From contig NZ_JAQSIO010000011.1 of assembly GCF_028649455.1 (NCBI RefSeq), forward strand, positions 1 through 64,000: a stretch of DNA of 64,000 bases. The letters run 5' to 3'. Below the pieces are notes generated by a model, which was given only the letters and a program-made list of their open reading frames with translations, was not told where the DNA came from and did not search any database. Position 1 is the first letter of the stretch; every line of letters begins with the position of its first letter. The stretch comes from Curvibacter microcysteis. Its GTDB lineage: Bacteria; Pseudomonadota; Gammaproteobacteria; Burkholderiales; Burkholderiaceae_C. The position numbers were made by a program, and so were the translations under genes. Of this stretch, positions 38,375-46,308 are shown in pieces.

Positions 38375-38911
38375 ATGGTGGCCCGTCCCGCCGACGCCGA
38401 TGCCACGCAGCCCTCATCCTCTTGGCCACCGGACGCCCTGCAAGGTCGCTTCGAAGGCCGAGAGGCCTTCGCCGAGCGCCTGCGCCTGGCCCTGGCCGAG
38501 GCGGCTCGCCTAGGCTGGCAGGAGATGGTGTGGAGTGACGCCACGTTTGAGGACTGGCCTTTGGGTGAGCGGGCCGTGGCCGAGTCCTTGCAGGCCTGGT
38601 CGCGCGGCGGTCGGCGCCTGCTGCTGCTGGCCTGTCACTACGACGAGGTGCAGCGTCGCCATGCGCGCTTTGTCCAGTGGCGCCGCACCTGGGATCACCT
38701 GATTGAGGCCCGAGCCTGCCGCCGTGCCGACCCTGGCGATTTGCCCAGCGCGCTCTGGAGTCCCGCCTGGATGCTGCAGCGCCTGGATTTGCAGCGCAGC
38801 ACAGGGGTGTGCTCCACCGTACCCGAGCGCCGGGTTCAGTTGAGAGAGTCCCTGGACAGCTGGTGGCGCCGCGGTTCGCCTGCGTTTCCGGCATCCACTT
38901 TGGGGCTTTGA
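38375..38911 (+). CDS. Conserved hypothetical protein coupled to roxA
   Basis: A 178-aa soluble protein I do not recognise. It begins three bases after the roxA stop, so it is translated with it. It is rich in Arg, Trp and Ala with no signal or membrane helix. Notable blocks are WQEMVWSDATFEDWPLGERA (about 48-67), GRRLLLLACHYDEVQRRHAR and FVQWRRTWDHLIEAR. The DATFEDWPLG/LLLACHYDE pattern suggests an alpha/beta fold like phosphohydrolase or transferase-regulator domains, but this is a guess. The ending is GSPAFPASTLGL. Confidence 0.75.
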   Translation: MVARPADADATQPSSSWPPDALQGRFEGREAFAERLRLALAEAARLGWQEMVWSDATFEDWPLGERAVAESLQAWSRGGRRLLLLACHYDEVQRRHARFVQWRRTWDHLIEARACRRADPGDLPSALWSPAWMLQRLDLQRSTGVCSTVPERRVQLRESLDSWWRRGSPAFPASTLGL

Positions 38912-39019
38912 TCCCTCCTCGGTGCGTGCTGGATGCGGGTCAAGGCCATGGCCACAGGTGTTTCTCGGCTGCTTTACAAAAATGACACACAAGGTCGCAC
39001 TTTTTGCCGCTGTCAGTGT

Positions 39020-39049
39020 TTGTTGGGATTGACGAATACCTCCTATAAT
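39020..39049 (+). promoter_or_regulatory. Sigma-70-type promoter of the Ala/Pro-rich lipoprotein gene
   Basis: TTGTTG and a perfect TATAAT are separated by 18 bases. Transcription would start near 39056, leaving a ~105-base 5' UTR before the ATG at 39161. The surrounding 250 bases have lower GC than the flanking genes and no other gene. Confidence 0.6.
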
Positions 39050-39160
39050 TTGAAGTTGAGTGAAATTTGCGCGGCATTCGTACAGCGCTCGCTCAGTCAG
39101 GTCGTTCGAGTTGATCAACCTGGCAACCGGAATTCTCTCTATCCAACAAGGAAACTTGAA

Positions 39161-39427
39161 ATGAAGAAATCGCTCGTTTTGGCAACCCTGATTGCCGCTG
39201 CCGCCCTCGCCGCCTGCGGCAAGAAGGAAGAACCCGCTGCTGCTCCCGCACCCGCTCCCGCTGCTGCTCCGGCTCCCGCCGCTGAAGCTCCGGCCGCTCC
39301 CGCTGCTGCCCCCGCCGCTGACGCTGGCACCGCCACCACCGCTCCGGCTGCTGCCGCTGCTCCGGCCGCTGACGCTGCTGCTGACGCCGCCAAGAAGGCT
39401 GCTGAAGACGCTGCTGCCAAGAAGTAA
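39161..39427 (+). CDS. Small Ala/Pro-rich lipoprotein
   Basis: An 88-aa exported lipoprotein with a signal peptide ending in the lipobox ALAAC (Cys 19). The mature part is almost only Ala, Pro, Glu and Asp repeats, with a Lys-rich start (GKKEEP) and end (KKAAEDAAAKK), so it is probably an extended, disordered spacer in the envelope. AAGGAA lies eight bases upstream of the ATG. The strong promoter before it and terminator after it suggest an abundant single-gene mRNA. Function unknown. Confidence 0.85.
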   Translation: MKKSLVLATLIAAAALAACGKKEEPAAAPAPAPAAAPAPAAEAPAAPAAAPAADAGTATTAPAAAAAPAADAAADAAKKAAEDAAAKK

Positions 39428-39445
39428 ATTCTTCGCGCTTGCTTG

Positions 39446-39471
39446 AAAAGCCACCCTCGGGTGGCTTTTTG
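39446..39471 (+). terminator. Terminator of the lipoprotein gene
   Basis: AAGCCACC and GGTGGCTT pair around CTCG-like loop bases, followed by five T. Confidence 0.88.
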
Positions 39472-39534
39472 TTTTTCTGGGATGGGGCCCAAGATAGTTC
39501 GGCGCTGGGGGCCGGTACAGGCCGTTCCCTGCGC

Positions 39535-39540
39535 TAGCAT
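39535..39540 (+). promoter_or_regulatory. Candidate -10 for leaderless SRAP-like mRNA
   Basis: TAGCAT ends six bases before the ATG at 39547. There is no Shine-Dalgarno. The TAG is also the in-frame stop that limits the gene on its 5' side. Confidence 0.4.
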
Positions 39541-39546
39541 CGCGGC

Positions 39547-40242
39547 ATGACTGTCCAATACGAGAGCGTTCACGCTGCCGATCTTTACCCGCTGGCCTTC
39601 GATGTGCCGGCCCCTGAACTGGCTTTGGCGCGCGAACTGCGTCCACGCATGAATGGCGTGTTCATTTGCCGCGACCCTGAGGCGGCTTTGGTCCCTGAGT
39701 TGCCCGCCGATGGCGCTGAGAAGGCGCCCGTGGGGCGGGTGCTGCGTTCGGGGCAATTCGGTTTGGTGCCCTCGTGGGTCAAGTCGGCTTCGGACGCGCG
39801 CTTGCGCTCACCCAAACTGGTCAACGCCCGCTCTGAGGCGGTCAACACCTCGAACAACTTCCGCGAATCCTGGGTCAATGCGCAGCGCTGCATCGTGCCG
39901 ATGATGGCGTTTTTTGAAGATGACCTGCGCAGCGGTAAGCCGGTGTCCACCCGCATTGCGCGCGTGGATGGCAAACCCATGGGGGTGGCTGGTCTGTGGG
40001 CGCAGTGGAATGGCCCGGGGGGTGACCCCATCACCAGCTTCACCTTGCTCACGGTGAATGCCAACAGCCACGCCTTGATCCGCCGCTACCAGCACGACGG
40101 CAGCGAAAAGCGCATGCCCGCCATCCTCAACGAAGGGGCTTACGAGGCTTGGCTGAACGCCCCACCAGAAAAGGCCCGCGAGTTCATGCGCGCCTACCCT
40201 GCCAATTGGCTGTTGGCCAACCCTGTGCAGAAAGCCAAATAA
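39547..40242 (+). CDS. SRAP-fold protein lacking the catalytic Cys2 (HMCES/YedK-like)
   Basis: A 231-aa protein of the SRAP (SOS response-associated peptidase) fold. Recognisable blocks: GQFGLVPSWVK, LVNARSEAV, RCIVPMMAFFED, MGVAGLWAQW, TLLTVNANSH and KRMPAIL. Active SRAP proteins start MCGR and use Cys2 to crosslink abasic DNA; here the start is MTVQYES and an in-frame stop at 39535 rules out a longer start with Cys. The Glu of the FxEW box survives as FFED, but the HDRxP His reads SEKRMP. So DNA binding could remain while abasic-site crosslinking by the usual route should not. It ends VQKAK. Confidence 0.85.
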   Translation: MTVQYESVHAADLYPLAFDVPAPELALARELRPRMNGVFICRDPEAALVPELPADGAEKAPVGRVLRSGQFGLVPSWVKSASDARLRSPKLVNARSEAVNTSNNFRESWVNAQRCIVPMMAFFEDDLRSGKPVSTRIARVDGKPMGVAGLWAQWNGPGGDPITSFTLLTVNANSHALIRRYQHDGSEKRMPAILNEGAYEAWLNAPPEKAREFMRAYPANWLLANPVQKAK

Positions 40243-40280
40243 AGGCAGACCGCCCCGACCGGGGGACGCTGGCATGGGGG

Positions 40281-41054
40281 TCAGACCTCGATCCAGGCTG
40301 ACCCATTGACCGGGCAGGCGATGCCCACTTGTTCCGGCAGCCAACCCAGGGCGTCGCTGAGCACTTGGCGTACCAAGTCGGGCTGGTTGTTTTGCTCGCT
40401 GAGGTGGGCCGCCACCACCTGGCGCAGGCCGGGGTGTTGCAGCTGGCGCAGGGCTTGGGCGGTGCAGGTGTTCTCCAGGTGACCCCAAGGCCCACTGATG
40501 CGACGCTTCAGGAAAGCCGGGTAGCGCGACTGGCTGAGCAGCGCGGCGTCGTGGTTGGACTCCATCAACAGTGCGTGACAGCCCGCCAGCTGGCTCAGCA
40601 CATGCGGGCTCACATGGCCCAGGTCGGTCAGCAGGCCCAGGCGCACTTGGCCGTCTTCGCAGCGCAGCTGCAGGGGTTCGCGCGCATCGTGCGGCACGGT
40701 GAAGGGGTGCAAGGCCATCGGGCCGAAGTCGATCGGGACCTGGTCGCGGGCCAGGCGCAAGCGGTCCCCAAAATCGGGCTCGCCCAGGGCCAACCAAGTG
40801 CCCTCACTCATCCACACCGGCAGTCCATGGCGCGCCGAGAAGCTGAGTGCGCAGCCGATGTGGTCCGAATGCTCGTGGGTGATGAACAGACCATGCAGGT
40901 CGCTCGGCTGCAAGCCGGCCTGCCCCAGCCGCTGCGCCAGTTGGCGCAGGCCCAGGCCGCAATCGACCAGCAGGCGCCGGCAGTCCGCTCCGTGGCCTGC
41001 TTCCACGACCGTGGCGTTGCCAGTGCTGCCGCTGGCCAGATTCTTGAAACGCAT
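40281..41054 (-). CDS. MBL-fold metallo-hydrolase (YycJ/WalJ-like)
   Basis: A 257-aa metallo-beta-lactamase-fold protein. MRFKNLASGSTGNATVVEA is the YycJ-like N-terminus; the metal motif is FITHEHSDHIGC, with later ligands in LLTDLGHV, LMESNHD and VVAAHLSEQNN. Relatives are proposed nucleases or phosphodiesterases. I use the ATG at 41054; a start at 41102 would lie in the bamC terminator stem. It follows bamC on the same strand but beyond a strong terminator. Confidence 0.92.
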   Translation of the reverse strand: MRFKNLASGSTGNATVVEAGHGADCRRLLVDCGLGLRQLAQRLGQAGLQPSDLHGLFITHEHSDHIGCALSFSARHGLPVWMSEGTWLALGEPDFGDRLRLARDQVPIDFGPMALHPFTVPHDAREPLQLRCEDGQVRLGLLTDLGHVSPHVLSQLAGCHALLMESNHDAALLSQSRYPAFLKRRISGPWGHLENTCTAQALRQLQHPGLRQVVAAHLSEQNNQPDLVRQVLSDALGWLPEQVGIACPVNGSAWIEV

Positions 41055-41084
41055 GGTGCTGGGGCAAAGGCCTGAGTGAGCTGC

Positions 41085-41113
41085 AAAAAAAAGGCAGGCC
41101 ACAAAGGCCTGCC
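41085..41113 (-). terminator. Terminator of the dapA-bamC operon
   Basis: GGCAGGCC and GGCCTGCC form an 8-bp GC stem with a 5-base loop. On the minus strand it is followed by eight T. Confidence 0.9.
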
Positions 41114-41178
41114 CGGGGGGCTCACTGGCGGGGAGGCGGAACGCGCAGAGGCTGCGCCGTCCGCTCCCAGGCCGGGCT

Positions 41179-42285
41179 TTACTTCAGATCGTCGACCAGC
41201 ACCTGCACGATGCGCTGAGCGTTCGCCGAGGTGTCGGGCGCGCCATTGGCGTCCAGCACCGACACCGTGGTCTGCTTGTCCGTGCTTCGCACCGCGATTT
41301 GGTACTTCACCGGGCCGGTGTTCTTGTCCGAGCTGCTGAACATCTTGCTGAAGAGGCTGGGCTCCTTCTTGTCCGGATTCGGCGCCACGTAACGCACGAA
41401 GTAGAGGCCCTTGGCGCGGTCGCGGTCTTCCACGGTGAAGCCGGTGCGGTCCAGGCTCAAGCCGACCCGACGCCAAGCGCGGTCAAAGCCATCGTCGAGC
41501 TGGGCGGCTGGCAAGTTGTTGACCTGCACCACGCGGGCTTGGGCGACCACCGTGGCGGCGGCCGTCTGCTGGCGTGCTTGCTCAGCCGTACCACCACCCA
41601 ACTTGATCATCAGGCGACGCAGGAACTCGGCTTCCAGTTCCGGATCGCTCGGGCGTGGTTGCCAGGCGGTCTGTGCGGTTTCCTTGTTGTTGGTGGTGTA
41701 GGTTTCCACCATGCCGCGGTGGCTGATGTAGATCTCGGTGCTGCCGTCGGCGCTGCGTTCGAGGCGGGTGCGGAAGCGGTCGCGTTCGCCGGTGTCGTAC
41801 AAGGAGTCAAACACCTTGCCCAGCGAGTTGCGAATCCAGTCCTGCGGCAGCTTGGCGCGGTTCTCGGCCCAGTCGGTTTCCATGATGCCCAGCTTGGCAT
41901 CATCGAGCACCAGGGCAAAACCGTTTTCGGTCCAGAAGTCGGTCACGGGCGTCCACAGTTGGTCGGCCGGTCGTTTGACCACCAACCAGCGTTGATTGCC
42001 TTCGCGCACCACGCGCACGTCGCCCAGGGTGCTGGCGGCGGTTTGGGCGGCCGTGGCAGGCGACTTGCCCATCGCGGCTTGGAAGCCCGTGGCCGACACC
42101 GGGCCACTGCCCAGGGCGTAGCGGGTGTCACCCGAGAGCTGGGTCAGGTCCGGTGGGATTTCCAGGGTCGGAGCCCGCGTGGCGCTTTTGTAATTGATCT
42201 TGTCGCCGTCCAGCGACGAGCAGGCCGACAGCACGACAGACAGGCTCAACAGGCTGCACAGGCCCAGTCGTTTGAATTGGGTCAC
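41179..42285 (-). CDS. bamC: Outer membrane assembly lipoprotein BamC
   Basis: BamC is a lipoprotein of the BAM complex that inserts beta-barrel proteins. The signal ends in the lipobox VLSAC (Cys 22 from the chosen start), followed by SSLDGDKINYKSATRAP, the unstructured BamD-binding segment. Two helix-grip domains follow (about 95-200 and 250-365). The GTG at 42285 is preceded by GGAAGGA at ideal spacing, while the ATG at 42327 has no such site, so I use the GTG. dapA lies just upstream, the standard dapA-bamC order. Confidence 0.93.
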   Translation of the reverse strand: MTQFKRLGLCSLLSLSVVLSACSSLDGDKINYKSATRAPTLEIPPDLTQLSGDTRYALGSGPVSATGFQAAMGKSPATAAQTAASTLGDVRVVREGNQRWLVVKRPADQLWTPVTDFWTENGFALVLDDAKLGIMETDWAENRAKLPQDWIRNSLGKVFDSLYDTGERDRFRTRLERSADGSTEIYISHRGMVETYTTNNKETAQTAWQPRPSDPELEAEFLRRLMIKLGGGTAEQARQQTAAATVVAQARVVQVNNLPAAQLDDGFDRAWRRVGLSLDRTGFTVEDRDRAKGLYFVRYVAPNPDKKEPSLFSKMFSSSDKNTGPVKYQIAVRSTDKQTTVSVLDANGAPDTSANAQRIVQVLVDDLK

Positions 42286-42340
42286 AAGGGGTCCTTCCAA
42301 GGCAGGAATGGGGTGTCGGATCAGCAAAACAGAGGGAGGT

Positions 42341-43237
42341 TCAGAGCAGGCCGCTGGCGCGCAGCGCGGCTTCCACCACGGGTTCGCTGGCAGCGCTGAG
42401 TTCGGTCATGGGCAGGCGCATGGCGCCGCCACACAGGCCCAGGCGCTTCATGGCCCACTTGACGGGAATCGGGTTCGCTTCGACGAACAGATTCTTGTGC
42501 AGGGGCATCAGCTTGAACTGGATTTCCATGGCGCGCTTCACGTCGCCAGCGATCGCGGCCACGCAGAGTTCATGCATCAGGCGCGGGGCCACGTTGGCGC
42601 TCACGCTGATGTTGCCTTGACCGCCACACAGCATCAGGGCCACGGCGGTGGGGTCATCACCCGAGTAGATGGCAAAACCCTTGGGCACATCGCGGATCAG
42701 CCATTGGGCGCGTTCGATGTTGCCGGTGGCTTCTTTGATGCCGACGATGCCAGGCACTTCGGCCAGGCGCAGCACGGTGTCGTGCGCCATATCGGCGACC
42801 GAGCGGCCCGGCACGTTGTACAGCACGGTCGGCAGGTCGCCCACGGCTTCGGCAATGGCCTTGAAGTGGCGGTATTGGCCTTCTTGCGTGGGCTTGTTGT
42901 AGTAGGGAACGACTTGCAGTTGGCAGTCAGCCCCCACGCCGCGCGCGAACTTGGCCAATTCGATGGCTTCAGCCGTCGAGTTGGCGCCGCAGCCGGCCAT
43001 GATGGGCACGCGCTTGGCAGCTTGTTCCACGGACACGCGAATGATTTCGCAGTGCTCCTCGACGTTGACCGTCGGCGATTCCCCGGTGGTGCCCACAACA
43101 CCGATGCAATCGGTGCCTTCGGCAATGTGCCAGTCGATCAATTTGCGCAGGGTGGGGTAGTCCACGCTGCCGTCTTCGTGCATCGGAGTCACCAGGGCGA
43201 CGATGCTGCCTGTAATAGGGCCGGTTGGGGAGGTCAT
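42341..43237 (-). CDS. dapA: 4-hydroxy-tetrahydrodipicolinate synthase
   Basis: DapA condenses pyruvate and aspartate semialdehyde in lysine and diaminopimelate synthesis. The 298-aa TIM barrel has the Schiff-base lysine K168 ([11 protein letters not shown]), Y140 of the proton relay (VLYNVPGRS) and [12 protein letters not shown] upstream holds TAGAAT at a normal promoter distance. It heads the dapA-bamC operon. Confidence 0.97.
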   Translation of the reverse strand: MTSPTGPITGSIVALVTPMHEDGSVDYPTLRKLIDWHIAEGTDCIGVVGTTGESPTVNVEEHCEIIRVSVEQAAKRVPIMAGCGANSTAEAIELAKFARGVGADCQLQVVPYYNKPTQEGQYRHFKAIAEAVGDLPTVLYNVPGRSVADMAHDTVLRLAEVPGIVGIKEATGNIERAQWLIRDVPKGFAIYSGDDPTAVALMLCGGQGNISVSANVAPRLMHELCVAAIAGDVKRAMEIQFKLMPLHKNLFVEANPIPVKWAMKRLGLCGGAMRLPMTELSAASEPVVEAALRASGLL

Positions 43238-43293
43238 GTCCGCAGTCTCAAACGGTAAAAGAGCATTCTAACTAGGCTGCCGGGCCCCGTGGC

Positions 43294-43893
43294 TCAGCCC
43301 GGGGTTGCCGACAGGGGCGTCAAGGGGTAACGCGCGGGCGCACCGTTCGGTTGTCCGTTGGGTCGCACGGCGCACAGGCGTTGCACAAATCGTTCTGGCG
43401 AGGCTTCGAAACCCGCTTCGTAGGCCACGGTTTCGAGCTCGTCAAAGGCTTGCAACAGCTCTGCCGGGCGCAACAAAAAATCAGGCCGAGAGGGCTTGCC
43501 CACGCTTTCGTTGCCGAGGGCAAAGGTCTCGTAAATCAGCACCCCCCCCGGCGCCAGGCTGGCCAGCAGAACGGGGAACAGCGGGCGCCAAAGGTAGTTG
43601 GTCACCACCACCGCGTCGAAGGTCTGGCCCAGGAAAGGCCAGGGGCCGCCTTCGAGGTCTGCACAGACCGCCTCCACGCCGGCAGGCAGGGCTGCCAGGG
43701 CTTCAGGGGCGCGGTCGACCGCCACCACGGCGTGTTGGCGCTGTGCAAACCATCGGCTGTGCCGGCCTGCACCGCAGGCGACGTCCAGCACGCGACCTTT
43801 GGGCTGCACCAGGTGGGACCAGCGCTGCACCCAGCGGGATGGGGCGCCGAGTCCATGGACGGCGGGGGCGGTAGGGGAAGGGGCTGGGTTCAT
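43294..43893 (-). CDS. Class I SAM-dependent methyltransferase
   Basis: A 199-aa methyltransferase. Motif I is VLDVACGAGRHSRWFA at about residue 36; ALAALPAGVEAVCADLEGGP and FDAVVVTNYLWRPLFPVLLA complete a Rossmann fold; GVLIYETFALGN resembles tellurite-resistance-like (TehB-like) methyltransferases. The substrate is not predictable. The ATG overlaps the SDR stop upstream by four bases, so the two are coupled. Confidence 0.88.
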   Translation of the reverse strand: MNPAPSPTAPAVHGLGAPSRWVQRWSHLVQPKGRVLDVACGAGRHSRWFAQRQHAVVAVDRAPEALAALPAGVEAVCADLEGGPWPFLGQTFDAVVVTNYLWRPLFPVLLASLAPGGVLIYETFALGNESVGKPSRPDFLLRPAELLQAFDELETVAYEAGFEASPERFVQRLCAVRPNGQPNGAPARYPLTPLSATPG

Positions 43894-44708
43894 CGGTGGT
43901 CAGGTCGCACATCGTCGTGCAGGGCTTTGAGGGCAAGCTGTTCGACCAGGCCTGGGGCGATCAAGCGCAGCCAGCGGCCCAGCTTGCCCTGCGCTGTCAT
44001 GACGACCTCGCGCTCGCGACGTGCCAGGCCTTGCAGGATCAAGGCCGCGCAGCGTTCGACCGACATGGCCTTGTCCTCGCGCAAACCGCTGCGTCCAGCG
44101 GGAGCGCCTTGGGCGTTGTAGCCGTGGCGTCGGATGTCGGTGGCCACCACGCCGGGGTAGGCTGTGGTGACGCTGACGCCCGAGGGCTTGAGTTCGGTGC
44201 GCAGGGCTTCAAAAAACCCCGTCATGGCAAATTTGGTGGCACTGTAGGCTGTGCGACCCGGCACGCCGATCAAGCCCGCCAGCGACGACACAGCCACGAT
44301 GCTGCCGCGCGTGGCGCGCAGGTGGGGCAGGGCGGCGTGGGTGCACCACACGCTGCCCCAGAGGTTGATGCGCATCAGGTCTTCGTACCAGTGCAGGTCG
44401 TTCTCGGCCACCTCCTCAAACAAAGCGTGGGCCGACATGCCAGCGTTGTTGATCAGCACGTCGAGGCGACCGAAGCGGGCGACGGCGGCCTCGATCAGGT
44501 GGCGGCAGGCACTTTCGTCGGACACGTCGGTGCGCACCACCAGCGTGTCGCAGCCCTGGCTGGCGCACTGCAAAGCCACTTCATTGAGTTTGGCGGCACT
44601 GCGCGCGGCCAGCACCAGGGCCAGTCCCTTGCCATGCTCGCGTGCCAACTGGCGAGCGATTTCGGCGCCGATGCCGTCTGAGGCACCGGTCACGACCATC
44701 GTTTTCAT
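43890..44708 (-). CDS. Short-chain dehydrogenase/reductase
   Basis: A 272-aa classical SDR. Cofactor motif TGASDGIG (residues 7-14), LINNAGMSAHALF, the catalytic Ser in VAVSSLAGLIG and Tyr/Lys in YSATKFAM are all present, and PGVVATDI follows. An NADP preference is suggested by the basic residues AARSAAKLN. The C-terminal extension (about 225-270) carries hydrophobic segments seen in membrane-associated SDRs of lipid or retinol type. It precedes the methyltransferase with an ATGA overlap. Confidence 0.9.
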   Translation of the reverse strand: MKTMVVTGASDGIGAEIARQLAREHGKGLALVLAARSAAKLNEVALQCASQGCDTLVVRTDVSDESACRHLIEAAVARFGRLDVLINNAGMSAHALFEEVAENDLHWYEDLMRINLWGSVWCTHAALPHLRATRGSIVAVSSLAGLIGVPGRTAYSATKFAMTGFFEALRTELKPSGVSVTTAYPGVVATDIRRHGYNAQGAPAGRSGLREDKAMSVERCAALILQGLARREREVVMTAQGKLGRWLRLIAPGLVEQLALKALHDDVRPDHR

Positions 44709-44768
44709 TGTGTTCCCTTCCGCAAATAGCGAGGCTGATCCGCCTGGGGGCCTGTGGCTGGCCGAGGC

Positions 44769-44957
44769 TCAGAAGCAAGCCCAAATCTGGTTGGAGAGTG
44801 TCAATAAAAAGTCAGGTCGCGCATAGAGGGCAAATACCGCCAGCAAGGCGGCCAGCGCCAGGCCACCCAGGCCCACTGGTACCCACCAGCGTCGGTGCGC
44901 AGGGGGGCGATCGAGGCCCGTCGCAGGTGGGGGGCTGGGTGGGGCTGGGGCGGTCAT
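44769..44957 (-). CDS. Small single-pass membrane protein
   Basis: A 62-aa protein from the ATG at 44957 (or 67 aa from a TTG that overlaps the MFS stop). A Pro-rich N-terminus (TAPAPPSPPPATG) and basic HRRWW precede one hydrophobic helix (VPVGLGGLALAALLAVFALY); the end is LLTLSNQIWACF. It lies 11 bases after the MFS gene and 60 before the SDR gene, in the same direction. Family unknown to me; the ordered topology and position argue it is a real gene. Confidence 0.6.
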   Translation of the reverse strand: MTAPAPPSPPPATGLDRPPAHRRWWVPVGLGGLALAALLAVFALYARPDFLLTLSNQIWACF

Positions 44958-44968
44958 GGTGCCGGTCT

Positions 44969-46186
44969 TCAAGCCGCTTGCAGTGGGGTGCGTTGGATGG
45001 GGGCTTCACGCACCGGCAAATTGACCAGGCCGGCAAACACGCCCAGGCCGATCGACAGGTACCAGACCACGTCGTAACTGCCGGTTTTGTCGTAGAGGAA
45101 ACCGCCCAACCACACGCCCATGAAAGAACCAATCTGGTGGCTGAAGAACACAAAGCCCCCCAGCATGGACAAATGCTGCACGCCAAAAATTTGCGCGATG
45201 GTGGCATTGGTGGGCGGCACGGTGGACAGCCACAAAGCGCCCATCACCGCAGAGAACACGTACACGCTGAGGGGCGACAAGGGCACCAGCAAGAAGATGC
45301 TGATCACCACGGCGCGTGCAAAGTAGATGAAGGCCAGGATGTTCTTTTTGGCCATCTTCTGGCCCAGCGAGCCCGCGATGTAGGTGCCAAACACATTGAA
45401 CAGGCCAATCAGGGCCAGCGCGTAGCTGGCCACCTGGGGCGACAGACCCTTGTCCTTGAGGTAGCTGGGCATGTGCACGCCAATGAACACCACTTGGAAG
45501 CCGCAAACGAAGTAGCCCGCCATCAGCAATTGGAAGCTTGGGTACTTGAAGGCTTCGCGCAAGGCTTGGGCGATCGTTTGTTCACGCTTGGGCGCCTGGC
45601 TGCCTTGAAAGCCCGGCTCGCGCAGGCCAAAGGCCAGCGGCACGATCAAGAGCACCATGGCGCTGAGCACCAGCAGGGCTTCCTTCCAGCCCAGGCTACT
45701 GATCAGTTGCCCTTCAACGGGCACCATCAGGAACTGACCAAAAGAGCCCGCCGCCGCCGCCACGCCCATGGCCCAAGAGCGCTTTTCCGGCGCGATCTGC
45801 CGCCCCAGCACCCCGTAAATCACCGCGTACGTGGTGCCCGCTTGGGCCGCCCCAATCAACACGCCCGTGCTCAGCGCAAAGCTCAAGGGGCTGGTGGCCA
45901 AGGCCATGCCCATCAGGCCCAGGCCGTAAAGCACGGCGCCGCCCATGAGCACCTTGAACGCACCCAACCGGTCCGCCAGCATGCCGGCAAAAATGCCGCA
46001 GAGTCCCCAGGACAGGTTCTGGATCGCCAAGGCCAGGGCAAAAGTCTGGCGTGGCCAGCCCTGGTCTTGGGTGATGGGTTGCAGCCACAGGCCAAAGCCG
46101 TGGCGAATGCCCATGGACAGGGTCACGATGGCGGCGCCACAGATGAGCACCTGGGCCATCGATAGATTTTTGGGTTGTGAGCTCAT
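44969..46186 (-). CDS. MFS transporter, monocarboxylate/oxalate-formate-like
   Basis: A 405-aa, 12-helix transporter of the OFA/MCT-like branch of the MFS. GIRHGFGLWLQPITQD in TM1, GMLADRLGAFKVLM after TM2, LGRQIAPEKRSWAMG and the second-half PPTNATIAQIFG loop are typical. Likely substrates are organic acid anions. The ATG at 46186 is six bases after TACAGT, while a start at 46285 would add 33 polar residues. It is divergent from parE. Confidence 0.88.
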   Translation of the reverse strand: MSSQPKNLSMAQVLICGAAIVTLSMGIRHGFGLWLQPITQDQGWPRQTFALALAIQNLSWGLCGIFAGMLADRLGAFKVLMGGAVLYGLGLMGMALATSPLSFALSTGVLIGAAQAGTTYAVIYGVLGRQIAPEKRSWAMGVAAAAGSFGQFLMVPVEGQLISSLGWKEALLVLSAMVLLIVPLAFGLREPGFQGSQAPKREQTIAQALREAFKYPSFQLLMAGYFVCGFQVVFIGVHMPSYLKDKGLSPQVASYALALIGLFNVFGTYIAGSLGQKMAKKNILAFIYFARAVVISIFLLVPLSPLSVYVFSAVMGALWLSTVPPTNATIAQIFGVQHLSMLGGFVFFSHQIGSFMGVWLGGFLYDKTGSYDVVWYLSIGLGVFAGLVNLPVREAPIQRTPLQAA

Positions 46187-46192
46187 GCCGGC

Positions 46193-46198
46193 ACTGTA
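46193..46198 (-). promoter_or_regulatory. Candidate -10 for leaderless MFS mRNA
   Basis: TACAGT (minus strand) ends six bases before the ATG at 46186. Confidence 0.4.
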
Positions 46199-46295
46199 GC
46201 CAATTCGGACCATGTTTGCCCGTCGCCCTGGTGGCAGGGGGGCGCGGCTCCCCGACGTGCCTGTATAGGTATCCAGCTTTGACACTGCGCCGCAC

Positions 46296-46301
46296 TACAA
46301 T
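46296..46301 (+). promoter_or_regulatory. Candidate -10 for leaderless parE mRNA
   Basis: TACAAT ends seven bases before the parE ATG and no Shine-Dalgarno is present. A TTGACA at 46279 is too close (11 bases) to serve as its -35. Confidence 0.45.
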
Positions 46302-46308
46302 CCGCGCC

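Noticed and set aside
46279-46301. TTGACA and TACAAT upstream of parE as a standard sigma-70 pair
   Set aside because: The spacer is only 11 bases. TACAAT alone, placed seven bases before the ATG, is kept as a leaderless -10 candidate.
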